NCBI GenBank assembly: GCA_006538405.1 | Contig: BJKQ01000003.1 | Location: 1,860,001 to 1,924,000 of the forward strand | Source: Hansfordia pulvinata | Taxonomy: Eukaryota > Ascomycota > Sordariomycetes > Xylariales | Length of the DNA stretch: 64,000 nt | Direction of reading: 5' to 3' | Part shown: positions 21,434-33,100 of the stretch, in pieces | How positions within the stretch are numbered: position 1 is the stretch's first letter | Layout: each line of letters begins with the position of its first letter | The notes under the pieces: generated by a model | Database searches by the model: none | Seen by the model: the letters and a program-made list of their open reading frames with translations, nothing else | What the model was told of the DNA's origin: nothing | Made by a program: the position numbers and the translations under genes

Positions 21434-24326
21434 GGGGGGTTTTCGACTGGTCTGCTCGGATGTCTATGTAGGTGCTCGGTCAGACGGAATAAACAAATGG
21501 GCGACACAGCAAAGAAGCAAGGAACGAAGAAGAGCGTTGATTTGCAACAAGCGAGCACCTGCGGTTTTATCCCCTTTACGAGACGCGCAGGCCTCCCGTC
21601 GGACACTCACAGGCAGGAAGGCAGCCTGGCTACTCGATCCTTGGCTTGTCGGTCTCCGCGTTTCATTCGCGGCACAACGCCCCGCGACACGACTTTCGCC
21701 AAGAGGCTCCTGTCGAATCTCAGGGTCTGCCACGGGGGTTAAGGACCATGTTGTCCTCCTGGAAATCCGACCGATCAGGAAAGGCCGCTGTGGCGGTACA
21801 CACCCGGAAGAAGACGAAAGCGCGTGCAGGGCCCCGGCCTAATCAAAAAGGTCCGGGATGGAATCATCGACTTGTGCCAGGCTAGACAAGGCAGGATCAT
21901 TGCAGATTGGGCTGCCACGCGAAGACGCCAAGTTGTCAGTCAAGAAAAAGGGACGGTTGCCTCCGACAAGAAGACGCTTTCTTGCCCCGTCCGCCGGGTC
22001 TTAGGGGCAACCGCAAGGTCTGCGAACACGACAATCAAGCATGGTCAAGCATGCCGAGGTCGTCTCCAGACCTCTCCCACGTTCCACGGCAGACGCAAAA
22101 TGGAGCGAGGTTTGCTGCCAGTAAAAGCGCCGAGGCCCGTGGGGGTTTGGGTCCTCTGTGCTCCGGCCCCGGCTCCGGTATGGCCGGCTCCCCGGTGCCC
22201 TTGTCCGTGCTCGGTATAAGCGCGGTATGCCACTGGCCTCCTCCCCAGCGGCCTGCCTGGCCGGCGCGTGACTGCGCCGTTGGGTTGTCAAGGTTTTGGA
22301 GGGAGAGCTGCGGCCTCCTCTGGAAGCATGGCGCTCAAGAGGAGAGGGTCACCTATTTTATGAAGTCTTTTGGCATCGTGCTGAATGCCAGACGGTGCGG
22401 GGCCCCGATACGTGCCATCTTTGGTCTTTTGTGTTCCGCGGGGGGCGACCTGCTCTAGATTCGAAAGTACCTTATTCAAGTACTCATAATTATGCCTGAT
22501 GTATATTCCAAACGCATAGAACGCGGCGCCGATGGGTTCACTGTAATTATGGGTACCTACCCGCATCCGCAACCTCGCAGAAGTTAAGAGGTTCGCTTCG
22601 ACAGGATTTACTCTTGGCGGGCACAAGCTCTCGCTGGAAGGAGTCCCTGAAGGGACGCCCGCAACCGTAAAGACCAACCTCGAGCTGTCGGCATAGCGTG
22701 GTGCTGGTGAATTAATCCCGAGACTGCTTTGACTGCTTTGACTGCTGCCGACCGACTCTCTAATTACTTCTCTTTGCTTCGCTTCGTTTTCTTTTCTTCG
22801 GCCTCCCCCGGCGACGGATCCAGATCAGTTGGGGGAGACAGGTGATCGTAGACGAGGGTCCTCCACTCGTTCTTTCTCGCTTCCCCGAGAGATCAGGCAT
22901 CTTCCTCTCGGGTCCGTAGCGAGTACTTCAGCTCTGCCACCACTGCCGCCGCCGGATGTTCACGGACGACCCGAGGCTGGGAACCGGTCAGAAACACGGG
23001 TAGATAGATTGCTGCCCGCCTGCTCGTATGTAGCCAACTCTATCGCGGTGTTCCCTGGACCGGGCGGGGGGGGGGGGGGGGGGGGGTGGGGGGGTGGGGG
23101 GGGTGTGCTCGTCCTCGCCCTCGCCCTTCTCTCCTATCCTATCCTGCACACTGCATGCATGTGTCCGTCCGAGCTCTCCCGCCACCGGGGCTGATCTGTC
23201 GGCAGGCCCGACACGCTGCGGAAACACTGCAACGTTCGTCAGTCTATTTGAGGGGGAGGGGGACTTGCCTCGCATGCATGCCTGACAGGGCAGGGCTGCC
23301 ATGGGCTACGAGTACGGTGCTATGGGATCGCCCACATGCCGCCCTGGGCAGATGGGCCCAAGGCAGACTGCGTGGGCATAGTCGATCACTCGGGCGGGCT
23401 CCTTCACGCCACTTGACGTTCCATGGAAAAAATTCAGGTAAAGGCCCGATCAGCGTCGACACCTCGGGCCTGCCGCGCAAACAGCACACGTTGACGGAAC
23501 TGCGAGTCTCGTGGAGCACAGCATGCCGGCCTCTGATACTGAGGGCAAAAAAAAAAAAAGCCTTCCCTGAACCACCCCTGGCTTATCAGCTGCTGGCCGA
23601 GTGGGAATGAGTGGCTCATGTCGGCCGCCTCGCCTCGCCTCGCCGCTCCCCCCGACCAACGAGAAGAGCCGAGGGCCCCCGGGACACTTGATGGCGGGAG
23701 TTTCGCCTCCCTGGAGCCCTCGCCACCATTTAGCGGCGGGGACAGGCGCGTTGTGGGGGCGGGACACTTTTCCCCATGTCTGGCGGTCATTACGTGGGTA
23801 AGATTGGGATGAATAATGCATCTGAGAGGGAGAGACAAGAAGAAGAAGAAGAGGAGGAAGAAGAAGAAGGAAAGAGAGGAAAATAGATCAGGCAGAGCGC
23901 GTCTCTCAACCCAGCCTCCCCGTCGCCGCCACGGGTGGCAAAAGTGTCAGATCAATCAGCCAAGAAAAAAACAATAACAGCGGCGCTTCTTCTGCGGTAG
24001 TAGGAAGGCCGAGTCCAAGACCACCTTGATTCGACACCCAGGGCTTTGGTGGTGTAAAGTAACATAGGCCAAGTGTCCACGAGTTCCAAGGCGTTTACTT
24101 GGTTATCGGGACGCAGCGTGTATATCGCATATCTGGATAGCTGCGGAAGTGGCACAGACACGGTTCGAACGTCGAACAGTTTCAAGAGCTCTGTAATTTG
24201 GTCTGCGAGATACAGGCAGGTATTCTCTATTTCGCCATAAGAGTGACTGTCTATGCTGTTGCTAGGAAGGTCTCCTTCTCCCCCCCCCTTCTTAACGAGA
24301 CCCTGGCATTCCTGGTTTCTTGCCAT
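21434..24326. other. gene-free convergent region
   Basis: About 2.9 kb between convergent genes with no gene I can support. It contains a long G tract at 23066-23103 and a GAA-rich purine tract near 23838-23878. Confidence 0.5.
23066..23103. repeat. G-tract cluster (G21-T-G7-T-G8)
   Basis: Thirty-eight bases interrupted only by two T. Such a run could form a G-quadruplex and is a likely site of length error in the assembly. Confidence 0.95.
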
Positions 24327-25034
24327 CTAGGGGGCATTATCCCTGTCTTCCTCCTCTTCCGTCCTCCAGGCCAGGTCGAAGAGGTAGGTCACCTGCTCAA
24401 AGTACTGCACGATCTTTGGCTTCTTGCTGTCCCCGGCCGAGGTCTCGAAGTTGTGCTTGAACACCGCGTTTTCGTTGTCGTCGTCCTCGGACTCCTCGAC
24501 CCTGGGCCCGTTGGGGTACTTGGCCTCAAGGTATTCGATCTGCTCCTCGACCTGGGCCTTCAGCGAGGGCGGGCCCGCGGGCACCGGCAGGCCGAGCCGG
24601 CTGGGGGCGCCGGTCTCCTCGTCAATGTCGCTCATGGTCAGCCACGCCGTGGCCCTCCGGTATTTTTCGCCCTCCTGGGCTACCTTGAGGGCCTCGCCGA
24701 CGATGATGCGCTCGGTCTTGCCCAGCTCGCCGAACTTGGCCACGTTGACCTTGTTGGCCTGCTTGATCAGGCTCTCGTCGAGATACCTGTGGGGGTTTGT
24801 GATGGGGTCTCTGGTCAGCTTTTTGCGTCTGTCCTGTCCTGAGCGATATATGGGCTCCCGAAGGGAAGGGGGGGGGGGGGGGGGGGGGGTGATGGCTTTG
24901 TGTGTGTATGTGTGTGGGTGTGTGTGTGTGTGTGTGACCTACGACGAAAGCTCGCCCTCGGACCTTTTGTCCACGACGAGGCCTTGGGCCACCGCAGTCA
25001 GCGCGAGGGCGCACCCGAGAAGGTTGAAATGCAT
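24327..25034 (-). CDS. small secreted protein, 183 residues
   Basis: Two exons (25034-24943 and 24786-24327, minus) joined in phase 2 by a 156-nt intron with donor GTAGGT, a CTGAC branch and a CACAG acceptor. The N-terminus MHFNLLGCALALTAVAQG is a clear signal peptide. A dibasic KR follows within ten residues and could be a Kex2 site. The mature part is acidic, with no other recognisable domain; it contains a helical stretch (SLKAQVEEQIEYLEAKY) and an Asp/Glu run (EESEDDDNE). The only cysteine lies in the signal peptide, unlike many effectors. The intron is odd: it carries a 22-nt G/C homopolymer and a (CA)n run. A TATA-like box lies about 155 bp upstream of the ATG. Function unknown. Confidence 0.75.
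24868..24936. repeat. G22 tract plus (TG)n tract inside an intron
   Basis: G22 at 24868-24889 followed by an interrupted TG run to about 24936. Both fall inside the only intron of the minus-strand secreted-protein gene, where they read as (CA)n then C22. Confidence 0.9.
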
Positions 25035-25187
25035 TCTGGCGTGGTTTGGCGCCGTTCCCTGGTCTCTCGAGAAAAAGGTGTTTGAAGCGGATGGAAATGG
25101 CTGGCTGGCGTGGGCGGTTGGCGGTGGTGACGATGTGGTGATGCTCCAGCTACCCGATGCATCAGACCGGCATGTCGTGGGCCGCTC

Positions 25188-25195
25188 TTTATATA
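25188..25195 (-). promoter_or_regulatory. TATA-like box
   Basis: TATATAAA on the minus strand, about 155 bp upstream of the start codon at 25034 of the small secreted protein. Confidence 0.45.
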
Positions 25196-25763
25196 TCCCG
25201 CTGGCATGCCTTCTCACGAATCGCCGCGCCAAGTTAATGACAGACCATGTTCAGGGAGGCGGGCGGCGGGACTCGTCTAAGCTGGCCGCTTACAGATGGA
25301 TACCTATTCAGCTAGACAGCCAGCCACGCTACGAGTGAGACACCTTGCGTGCGCTTACAAGCCCGCCAGGTCGCCGCCTTCGCCGATGGCGATGACGGCG
25401 AGCAGGGAGGTGACAAGCTGCTCGTAAGCGGCCATCGCCGGGACAAGGGGCAGAGGGGATCCGCAGCCAGGCTGGAGCCGTTGCATGTTTTTGCCGCCAT
25501 CGCCACCAGGCCAAAGCAGGAAACACTCGCCAGTGCTTCTTCATCGCGCCACTTTGCCACCTGCCGGGGCCCCTCTCCCAATCTTCGGTCGCATTCGGCG
25601 ATAACTCAGGCGTCCGCAGCCACGGAGACGGGGGAGGCGGCGGCCGCCGCCACGGCGGGCTACGCGTCTGCACTTCCGCCATCTCTCACCTCGAGGACAC
25701 AATCCACTCCGCTCCGAGCCCCTGAAATACTCGGCGAGATGGCCATGATTGGGGTGCGGTGTC

Positions 25764-25783
25764 AAGGCAAGGCAAGGCAAGGC
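25764..25783. repeat. (AAGGC)4 pentamer microsatellite
   Basis: Four perfect copies of AAGGC; as a circular permutation this is the same pentamer as the repeat at 721-750. Confidence 0.9.
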
Positions 25784-27364
25784 AAGAGATAAGCACAAGG
25801 CGGACCCGCCCTTCAGGCTCGGCACGGGCAATCGCTCGCTCTCAGGTCTCCTCTCTCCCCCTCTCTCTGTCTTTCTTGTGGCTCTTGAGTTCTTTCTGAC
25901 GATCGACCGGCACTTGCCTCCAGGGCCGCTTCCCCTTCCCCGTCCCCGTCCCCGTGCGTCGTGATACGGGGCCATTCGACCTACTCCAAGTCGCCACCAG
26001 GTCGGTCTCTTTCTATCGGGGAAGAGACGAGTGAAGCAGGGGAGCGCGGGGAGGAGGCGTTTGCCTGGTAGTCACCCCGAGGCATATTCAACCTATCTGG
26101 GGATGTTTTCCGTCCAGTTCACTCTGTCCGACGCCGGCCAGTCCTGACTGACTGGTTATGTGGGCTTCTCGTAGGCTGTCCATGAAGAGTGCCCTTTTTC
26201 AAGTAGGAAGAGGAGGGGGGGGGGAGCAAGACTTCAAACCCCTCGGCGAGCGTAAGCGCGCAAAGCGACGGCGTTACTCGGCCACCTTGACGCCATCGTA
26301 GCCTCTCAGGTGCGAGATTGGCTGCGATGTTTGCTGATCCCTCTCAAGTTATGCGCCAATACTGGTGATACCTTGTAAATTCAACAAGTCGAGGGTTTCA
26401 GGTGACAGTCAACACCACTTTACGTCAATTCCTGACCAGTGATCGCTGAGTGTCGACTAGGCATGCAAAACAGTGATAGGATTATTATTCGTTACTCATC
26501 AACACCCGCTCAACGGAGATGGCTCGTAATACGCAGCGGCTCGCGAGCAACACAGTGAGGGTGTCGCGGTGGCCGCGTGGTGGCGTGGCAACCCGGCCCA
26601 CAGCGCTGGGCGGGCAATCAGCTTACAGATCCCAACCGGCTTCGCATCATCGCGGCACCAGCGGCGCGCCCAGCTGGTCTAGCGGACGCATCACTGGAGT
26701 CCGAGAGGAGAGGGTGCTTGGCAACGGCAGCGACGGGGCGGGACTGCTCGGGCTTTGCGGTGGCATGAATGCAGTCTTGACTGAAAGGTCAAGCCCCCCA
26801 GGTCCTTGCTACGCCATCAGTCAGTCCCAGGCGCTTAGCCGCCAGTGACATGAATGATTCAAGACGGCCAGGGCGTGAGACCTAGAACACAATCTGCGCT
26901 GGAGGCATGAGGCTTGTCTCCGGGGATGCATGCTACCGCGCAACATCGCCAGACAGGCAGCTTCTACCCAGCAAGCCACACTGATACCAATCAGCCAATA
27001 ACGCTTGCCATTCTGGGGGGTCGCGCCAGATCGCTGTCAATTCCTCCCCTTGAATGACGATGAAGTCACCGTTCCTGAGTCTGAGCAGTTGTTGGCAGAG
27101 TTGTGCCGGTGGGCTCGCCTTTATTTATATACCAACACGTTCGTCATGAGCCCCAGAGACCACCCGCCGAGTAGAGCAACTAGAGCGAGAGAAGGGCTTT
27201 ATTTGAACGGACTACGTGAGCTGTGGGCGTCCCGGTCACCCTGAGCTTCCGATCCGCGCTCCCCCCAGCAATCCCAAGGCCGCTGCTCCGCTCCCCTCTC
27301 CCCACTCCCCTGGCTTCCCACTCCCCTCTCCCTCTGACGCGAGACAGAACTCGAGCAAGTCAGC

Positions 27365-27987
27365 CTACATGGCCTCCTTCTGCTCCGCGCCCGCGACGGG
27401 CTGCAGCCAGGCGACGCGCGAGCCGGTGAAGAGCTCCAGGGCGGGGGCGGCGCCGTCGAGGGAGTCGGCGCCGGCGCTGTCGCCGGTGTCGCCGGTGTCG
27501 GTGTCGAGGACGCCGGCCTTGACGATGCGGCTGCCCGGGAAGGAAGGGGTGGTGCGGAAGAGGGTGGAGCCGCAGGCGGCGCAGAAGAAGGACTCGATGC
27601 GGGAGCCCGTGTCGGCCGTCTTGGCGATGGAGCGCAGCTGGTCGCCGGTGGCGGCGAAGCCGTCCTCGGGCACGATCAGGTTGGTGCTGAAGGTCGAGCC
27701 GCTGATCTTGCGGCAGTCGAGGCAGTGGCAGAGGGCCTGTGTTCACTGGGTGTAAGCAGGTGAGTTGATGTGTCGGGGGAGGGGGTGGGTTTTTGTTCCC
27801 TCTATGCTCTTCATTTCCTCACGGCGGTGCGAAGCAGTGGAAGACAGAGGAAGTGGAAGACAGAGGAAGTGGAAGATGGGAGGAAGGAGGGGAGATCCAG
27901 ACGGCAATGACTTGCGCGCACCTTGGCTACCGGGGCACCGGTATACGTGATGCGGACGTTGCCGCAGAAGCAGCTTCCCTTGCCCAT
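27365..27987 (-). CDS. GFA/CENP-V domain zinc protein
   Basis: Two exons (27987-27922 and 27736-27365, minus) joined in phase 0 encode 145 residues, the usual size for GFA (glutathione-dependent formaldehyde-activating-like) proteins. All the expected zinc motifs are present: Cys6-x-Cys8 (SCFCG), Cys25-His-Cys27-x2-Cys30 (CHCLDC) and Cys74-x2-Cys77 (FFCAACG). Family members bind two zinc ions; activity on S-hydroxymethylglutathione is established for only a few, so the substrate here is open. The donor is AAG|GTGCGC and the acceptor ACACAG. The segment LDTDTGDTGDSAG after the core is a small low-complexity insertion. No targeting signal is visible, so it is likely cytosolic. Confidence 0.88.
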
Positions 27988-28165
27988 GGTTGTGCACGTC
28001 AATGTATCAATGTGTAAGAGGTCCCTTTGGGGTGTATAAGAGGACTGGCTGAGCCCGGCTCTGCTGGTTCGATTTCCGGATTCGGGGCTTCGGCGCCGGG
28101 GCGGCCTTCAGGTGTGGAGGATACGGCGATGGCCCAGTCGGCGGGGACCCGGGTATACGCGTAGT

Positions 28166-28222
28166 GGTATAGTGGGCGGTATAGTGGGCGGTATAGTGGG
28201 CGGTATAGTGGGCGGTATAGTA
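28166..28222. repeat. 12-bp tandem repeat, GGTATAGTGGGC x4.7
   Basis: Four perfect copies (28166-28213) and a partial fifth, running into TAGGTAGGTAGG. It lies about 180 bp upstream of the GFA gene start codon, so its length could affect that promoter. Confidence 0.95.
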
Positions 28223-29298
28223 GGTAGGTAGGTACGGTCGCGGGTGCAAGAGATGGCCATCAAGGTGAGACGGGGTGTACAGCTGCTCATATATAAATCC
28301 CTACCTACCTACCTTACTTGTAGGAGGTAGGTAGGTAGGCAGCTGGTCAACTCTCCTCTCCATCACACCCTCTCTTTCTGGTCAAGCACCCGCGCCCTTC
28401 CTTTGATCCGGCCGGGGCGGCTAGGTTGCCTTTCGGTTCGATGCCTCCACCCAACTTACCAGGTACGAGAGGTAGACGTGCCCGACGGACGCGCCCACTG
28501 GAACTCTGCTCGTGCGGAGCTTCTGCGGTGCGGCCCCTCCCCCGCGCCTCGCCTGGGATCGGCCGACCCTGGCAACGCATGCAACCGACTGGGAGAAGCT
28601 ACCTCTACAGACGACTGGAGTACTCCACGGCTGCCGCGGAAGAGGGCGCGGTCCGGCCCATCAACCCCTCTCCCCTGCCACCCGTCGATAACTTAAGGCC
28701 GAGTAGGAAGCAGCTACGGCTGCGGGACGATTCATTGATTCCAAACCCTCGGCCCCCCGCCTCGGGCTCTTTATGGTTAGGGCGGGCCACGGCATATGTG
28801 TTCTTGCACCAGACCGGGGGCCGGTGACGGAGTCGAACCCACGACGAGAAGCTTCCGCATTCCCAAGTTGCAACCAACCCCCCTTCTTCCTGGGATCGGC
28901 GTTCGTCCTCACCTCACGCTCCCCCTGCTCTCGCGAAGAGGCGGCCTGACGAGCAAGCCCTGTATCCCGGTCTCGTGCGCAAGGCGGACTTTCAGAGGTA
29001 GTCAACAACAAGGGCGCGTCTGCCTGTCTGAGTGGGGCGTCATGCCGGTGACCCTCCTCTCTCTCTCTCCTCCGAAGGGGCCATTTTTTTCTCTGGGGCC
29101 TATAAGACTTCACGGAGACTGCGTCCGTGTGAGAGCCACCAGCCATGCCCGACTGGTAGTCCCGACCAATTCTCCTCAAGCTTCCGGGTGACTTCGGATT
29201 ATACTCCTTCCTCCCCAGAGGCAGGTCTCTACACAATGGCACTCCTGGCGGCGGAGTTGAAGACGGGCCGGGTGCCATCGCTCTCGGGGATCTCACGC

Positions 29299-29353
29299 GT
29301 CAGCGTGGCGACGTAGGGTAATCACGGTCAGCGCGGCGACGTAGGTAATCACG
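29299..29353. repeat. 28-bp near-perfect tandem duplication
   Basis: Copies at 29299-29326 and 29327-29353 differ by one T/C change and one missing G. Both contain GGCGACGTAGG and TAATCACG. They lie about 250 bp upstream of the start codon at 29599. Confidence 0.9.
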
Positions 29354-29598
29354 GCACGCGCCATTATCGTGAATGGCCTGACGAGAGCAGCCACTGAGGA
29401 GCCGGCAGGATATCTGAACCAGCCGACGAGAACAAAAGGTCGCGGCTGGGGAGTTGCCTGCCATGGGTCTTGGGGCTGCCAAGTTCATTGTTTCTATCGC
29501 CAAACGCGAGTAGCTTCAGCCACCACTGACTGCCCTGCCACGTCAAATTGTAGGCGTAAAAGGAAAAGGGGGGGAGATCTCGCTACTCAAAGACGACG

Positions 29599-30151
29599 AT
29601 GAGGCTTCGTCTCTGTCTCTTGACCCTGGTCACTGACGCCACGGCGCTGTCGGTGGCCGGCCGAGATGTGAACCCGTAGGTCCCTTCGCTGCAACTTGGA
29701 AAGACCCTGTGCCCTTCACCCCTGAATTACCTGCCCCAAAATCTCCCCAGAGAATCATCTGAAAAGCCCCGTCATCTCTCTCTTCCTTCTCTAACCACAC
29801 CACAGCGCGCAATCCAAGCTGGAAGCGCCGCCGGCGCCGCCGCCCCCGCAACCACAACCACGACCCGACCCCGCCTTCATCGCGCCCCGGGACTCGACCG
29901 AGGTCCTCGTCCAGAACATCGTCGACCGCCTCCGGGCCGTCGTGGCGGGCCAGCCGTCCCAGCGGGACCGCGCCGTGCGCGCGGCCATCGGCCGGGACGG
30001 CGAGCTCATGGGCCTCTGCGGCGAGTTCGCGCGGCGCACCGGCACGCTCCGGCCCGCCATCGCCGGGACGCTCTACCACGGCTGGGGGTCCCCGGATGCC
30101 ACGGGGAAGCTGCTGCGGAAGCTCGCGGGGATTCCTGAGGGGGGGGACTGA
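29599..30151 (+). CDS. small putative secreted protein, 140 residues
   Basis: Two exons (29599-29675 and 29806-30151) joined in phase 2; donor CCC|GTAGGT, branch CTAACCAC, acceptor CACAG. The N-terminus MRLRLCLLTLVTDATALSVA resembles a signal peptide, though a weak one because of the central Asp. A Pro/Gln linker (APPAPPPPQPQP) follows. The rest (about 50-140) is helical and Arg-rich, including NIVDRLRAVVAG and RAAIGRDGELMG. The mature part has a single cysteine (GLCGEF), so no disulfide fold is expected. I do not recognise the family. The in-frame splice with a good branch site is the main support; the second exon alone has an open frame on strong GC codon bias. Confidence 0.6.
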
Positions 30152-33100
30152 GCTTGGTGTCTAGAGACTTTGGAGAGGGCGCGCCCGGGGGGGGGGAGGG
30201 GCGATACGCGAAAGGAGAAGACTTGGATGGGGAATAGGAGGGCAGTTCTGCGCAGACAAAATCACGGGCTCTGGGCGGGTGGGCGCCGTGTGCGTCGTTC
30301 GCTGGGTGCTGGTCTTGTTTCTTCTTGTCTCTGCTGGCAAACGGCGCTCGCCGGGGAGAGCCAGAGGAGAGGGGAAGCCAAGGGAGTCACAGCTACGACG
30401 CGGATATGCTTTATCTTTTAAAGACTCATGTGACTCTGGCTGCAGTATCAACTATGCACCTCTCGGCACGTAGTACGAAACCAGTGTCTGCGCGATTGTG
30501 TTCTATAGGACGGGCCTACTGCCGTGCAGCACGTAGCATGAGAATAAGGCCTATTGGCTTTTAGGATGCCGGTGCTGAACATTCTGACGTGATGCATTCG
30601 AGTTGACTCAAACATCAGCGCCGTGATACTAAATGCGTTGATAACAACCCGCTCTCTTCGGCCTGTAAAGACCCAATAGAATTGCCGGGAAACGACAACA
30701 GAGACAATTTTCAGACGATAGAATCCGCCGTCTGGAACTAGGACGCAGTGGGAACCTTGCAAATTTCAGTCAAGCTTGTGCAGTGTCGAGTCGATTGAAA
30801 TCACGCTCAAGTCGGCCGACGCACGAAGAGCAAGCCCACTGTATTATAACAACGTCACCATAATACTTCAAGCTTGCGAAGCAAGTGGCTGGTGGCCCGA
30901 TCAAGTGTGTCGGAGACAACCTTGAAAGGGTGACAAAGGCTGGCAACCAGGCAGTCATCGCTGACCATCTGCCTCGGATCATCACGTGTGAAGGCCACGG
31001 TCGAGCCACCACCTGCCCCGCCAGCCACAGAGTAGTGGTGCGTGGATTGAGCCACAATGATCGTCGGCGAGTGGCAAGGGAAGCCGGGCAGGATGCCCAT
31101 GCAGCCGGGCCTCGCAGTCGGAGAGGCCTCGTCAACAGTGGTACGCGGCTGTGGCTGAGCGGGTCGGGGAGATCCGAGCCTGCGGACGCTCAAGCCCGGG
31201 CCCCCGCCGGGCGAGACCAGCCGGGCGGCCCTGACGTCCCCCGAGTCCTCGGAAGCTCCGCGGGCTTGGGCCTCATCTGCTGCTGCCCGCTCGCGGGTTC
31301 GGGTCTGCGGCTTGCAAGTACGTACGAGTATCGATGGCGGCGGGTTCTGCTCGGCAACCCCACTGGCGCCAAGTCGCGGCGGGAGGGCGCACACGCGAGG
31401 CCTTGTATGATGTAAGCCAGACTGCCCGCGGGGATCATTGCCCCCGGCATCCGCCGTTACGCGCGGCCATGATGGTGGCTGAGCAGCTTGCGACCGCCTA
31501 CCTTGGCTGTGAGCTGACGGACGCCATTCTCGTCTTCATTCCTTTTCAACGAAGACGAGCGACGGCACCCAGCCCGCCGCCATGGTTCCCTGGCTCCAAA
31601 GCCGTGCCCAGGTGACAGGTACAGTCGTGCATGCATTGATCGAGTCTCGACAAGCCGACGAATGGCATTCCGTATTGCCGATGATCGTCAGGGCTGGGCT
31701 TTTCCGCCGTCAGCCGAGAGAGAGGGCTGCGGGGCGACGCAGCCATTGGCTATGATTCGCTTTCTTTCGCTTGGGGGTGCCTGGCCGGCTGGCCAATGGC
31801 GCTTGGGGCGTCTTGGAGGGGTTCGTGGTGGGATGCGGCGGCGGAAACTCCAACCGTCATTCTTCATCGGCCAGGCAGATACTCGCAGCGACAGCGCCGC
31901 GCCGTCGCTCGGGACCTGCGGACCTGACCTGTGTGGCAAATTCCCTGATGGTTCCTGGATGGCAGGACAAGCCCCCTATTGGTCGGGGAGCCAGCTGATC
32001 GCCGAGGCGGTCCGCCGGTCCTGAGACAGGGGGTCTTTCTCTCCCTCTGTCTCTTTCAAAGAACCATTCATCGTAGGTTTTGCGCCGACTTCAATGCCAT
32101 CCAAGGCGGGCCCCAAAGAACAAATGGCATCACTGCATCTGGTTCTCGTACTCGTGACTTCTTCTACTTCTGGGTGGCTTACCCGTCGCCCCTGCTCGCG
32201 ACTTCTCTACTCGTACGTGCCTACCTAAGGTACCCGGACACCTTGACAATGTGAAGCGCCCAGCAGCCCGTACTTGTATGCGGAATGACGTACGACCCCC
32301 AGTGTGCGATGCAGGGGTCGCAGGGTCATATGCACATTCCGACTGCGCAACACGGGTAGCTGGCAGGTACGAGCATGTACCTGTACTCGTAGCAGGTGCT
32401 GTCAAGTATTTGCAGGTACGTAGAGTACACGAACGAGTACTGGCCACGATAGAAATACACATACACAGGAGATGCATTGGATTGCAGCGAGTGCTGGTTA
32501 CGAGTATGGCCAGCCCTTTTGGGGCGAAGCAATCCATGGTGCATTCGCCTGGTCAACTTTGGGCATAACTGCTCAATTGTCACAGTTGGGGCTGACACAT
32601 AGACGTCAGCCCGAGGGTGAAGGCCCTGCACGAGTACCCGTACTAATACTTGGAGAATCAGCTTGAGCAGGCGCGGCCCCAGCCCCCGGCCGATTCTCAG
32701 CCTTCAACTCAGATCCACACCTCAGATCCCCGCTAATACTTCGCAGTGCGTACAGGTACTGCGCAGTGCAGAGCCGCCACCTTTGACGCACGGAGGAATA
32801 GCCCATTAAAGTCGTGTGTCTACAGTACAGACTTTCAGCGGCAAAGTACCCAATGTAGCGCGACCATGAGCCCAGCTCGACTTGTGGGGATGCAGTTGCT
32901 GCGCCAGCCGGGCTTCACCTACCTGGGAGTACCTATACTACGAAAAATGTCCGTCGCTCATCAAGTGGATGTTCGTGTCGGCTTCTAGCTTCATTGCCAA
33001 AACCAACTTAGCCGTGATAGCCATCTTGCGCCGCTGTCGAGTCTTGCCGCGCACCATGGCCAGTCCCAGCCACGCTGGCTGGCTGGCTGGCTGGCTGGAT

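Larger units (their letters stand above)
25035..27364. other. gene-free region
   Basis: About 2.3 kb with no supportable gene. It holds the promoter of the secreted protein at its left end and an AAGGC pentamer repeat at 25764-25783. Confidence 0.5.
27988..29598. other. divergent gene-free region
   Basis: About 1.6 kb between divergent genes, holding both promoters. It includes a 12-bp tandem repeat, TAGGTAGG-rich runs near 28220-28340, and a 28-bp direct repeat at 29299-29353. A tRNA-like segment near 28830-28880 was examined and rejected. Confidence 0.5.

Noticed and set aside
28166..28222. Possible CRISPR-like array
   Set aside because: The 12-bp units abut with no spacers, and the genome is eukaryotic.
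28820..28890. tRNA-like segment on the minus strand (GGGTTCGACTCC with a possible 7-bp acceptor stem)
   Set aside because: The T stem does not pair properly when the loop is placed on TTCGACT, and extra bases remain between the T arm and the acceptor. No convincing anticodon arm forms, so it is chance or a relic at best.
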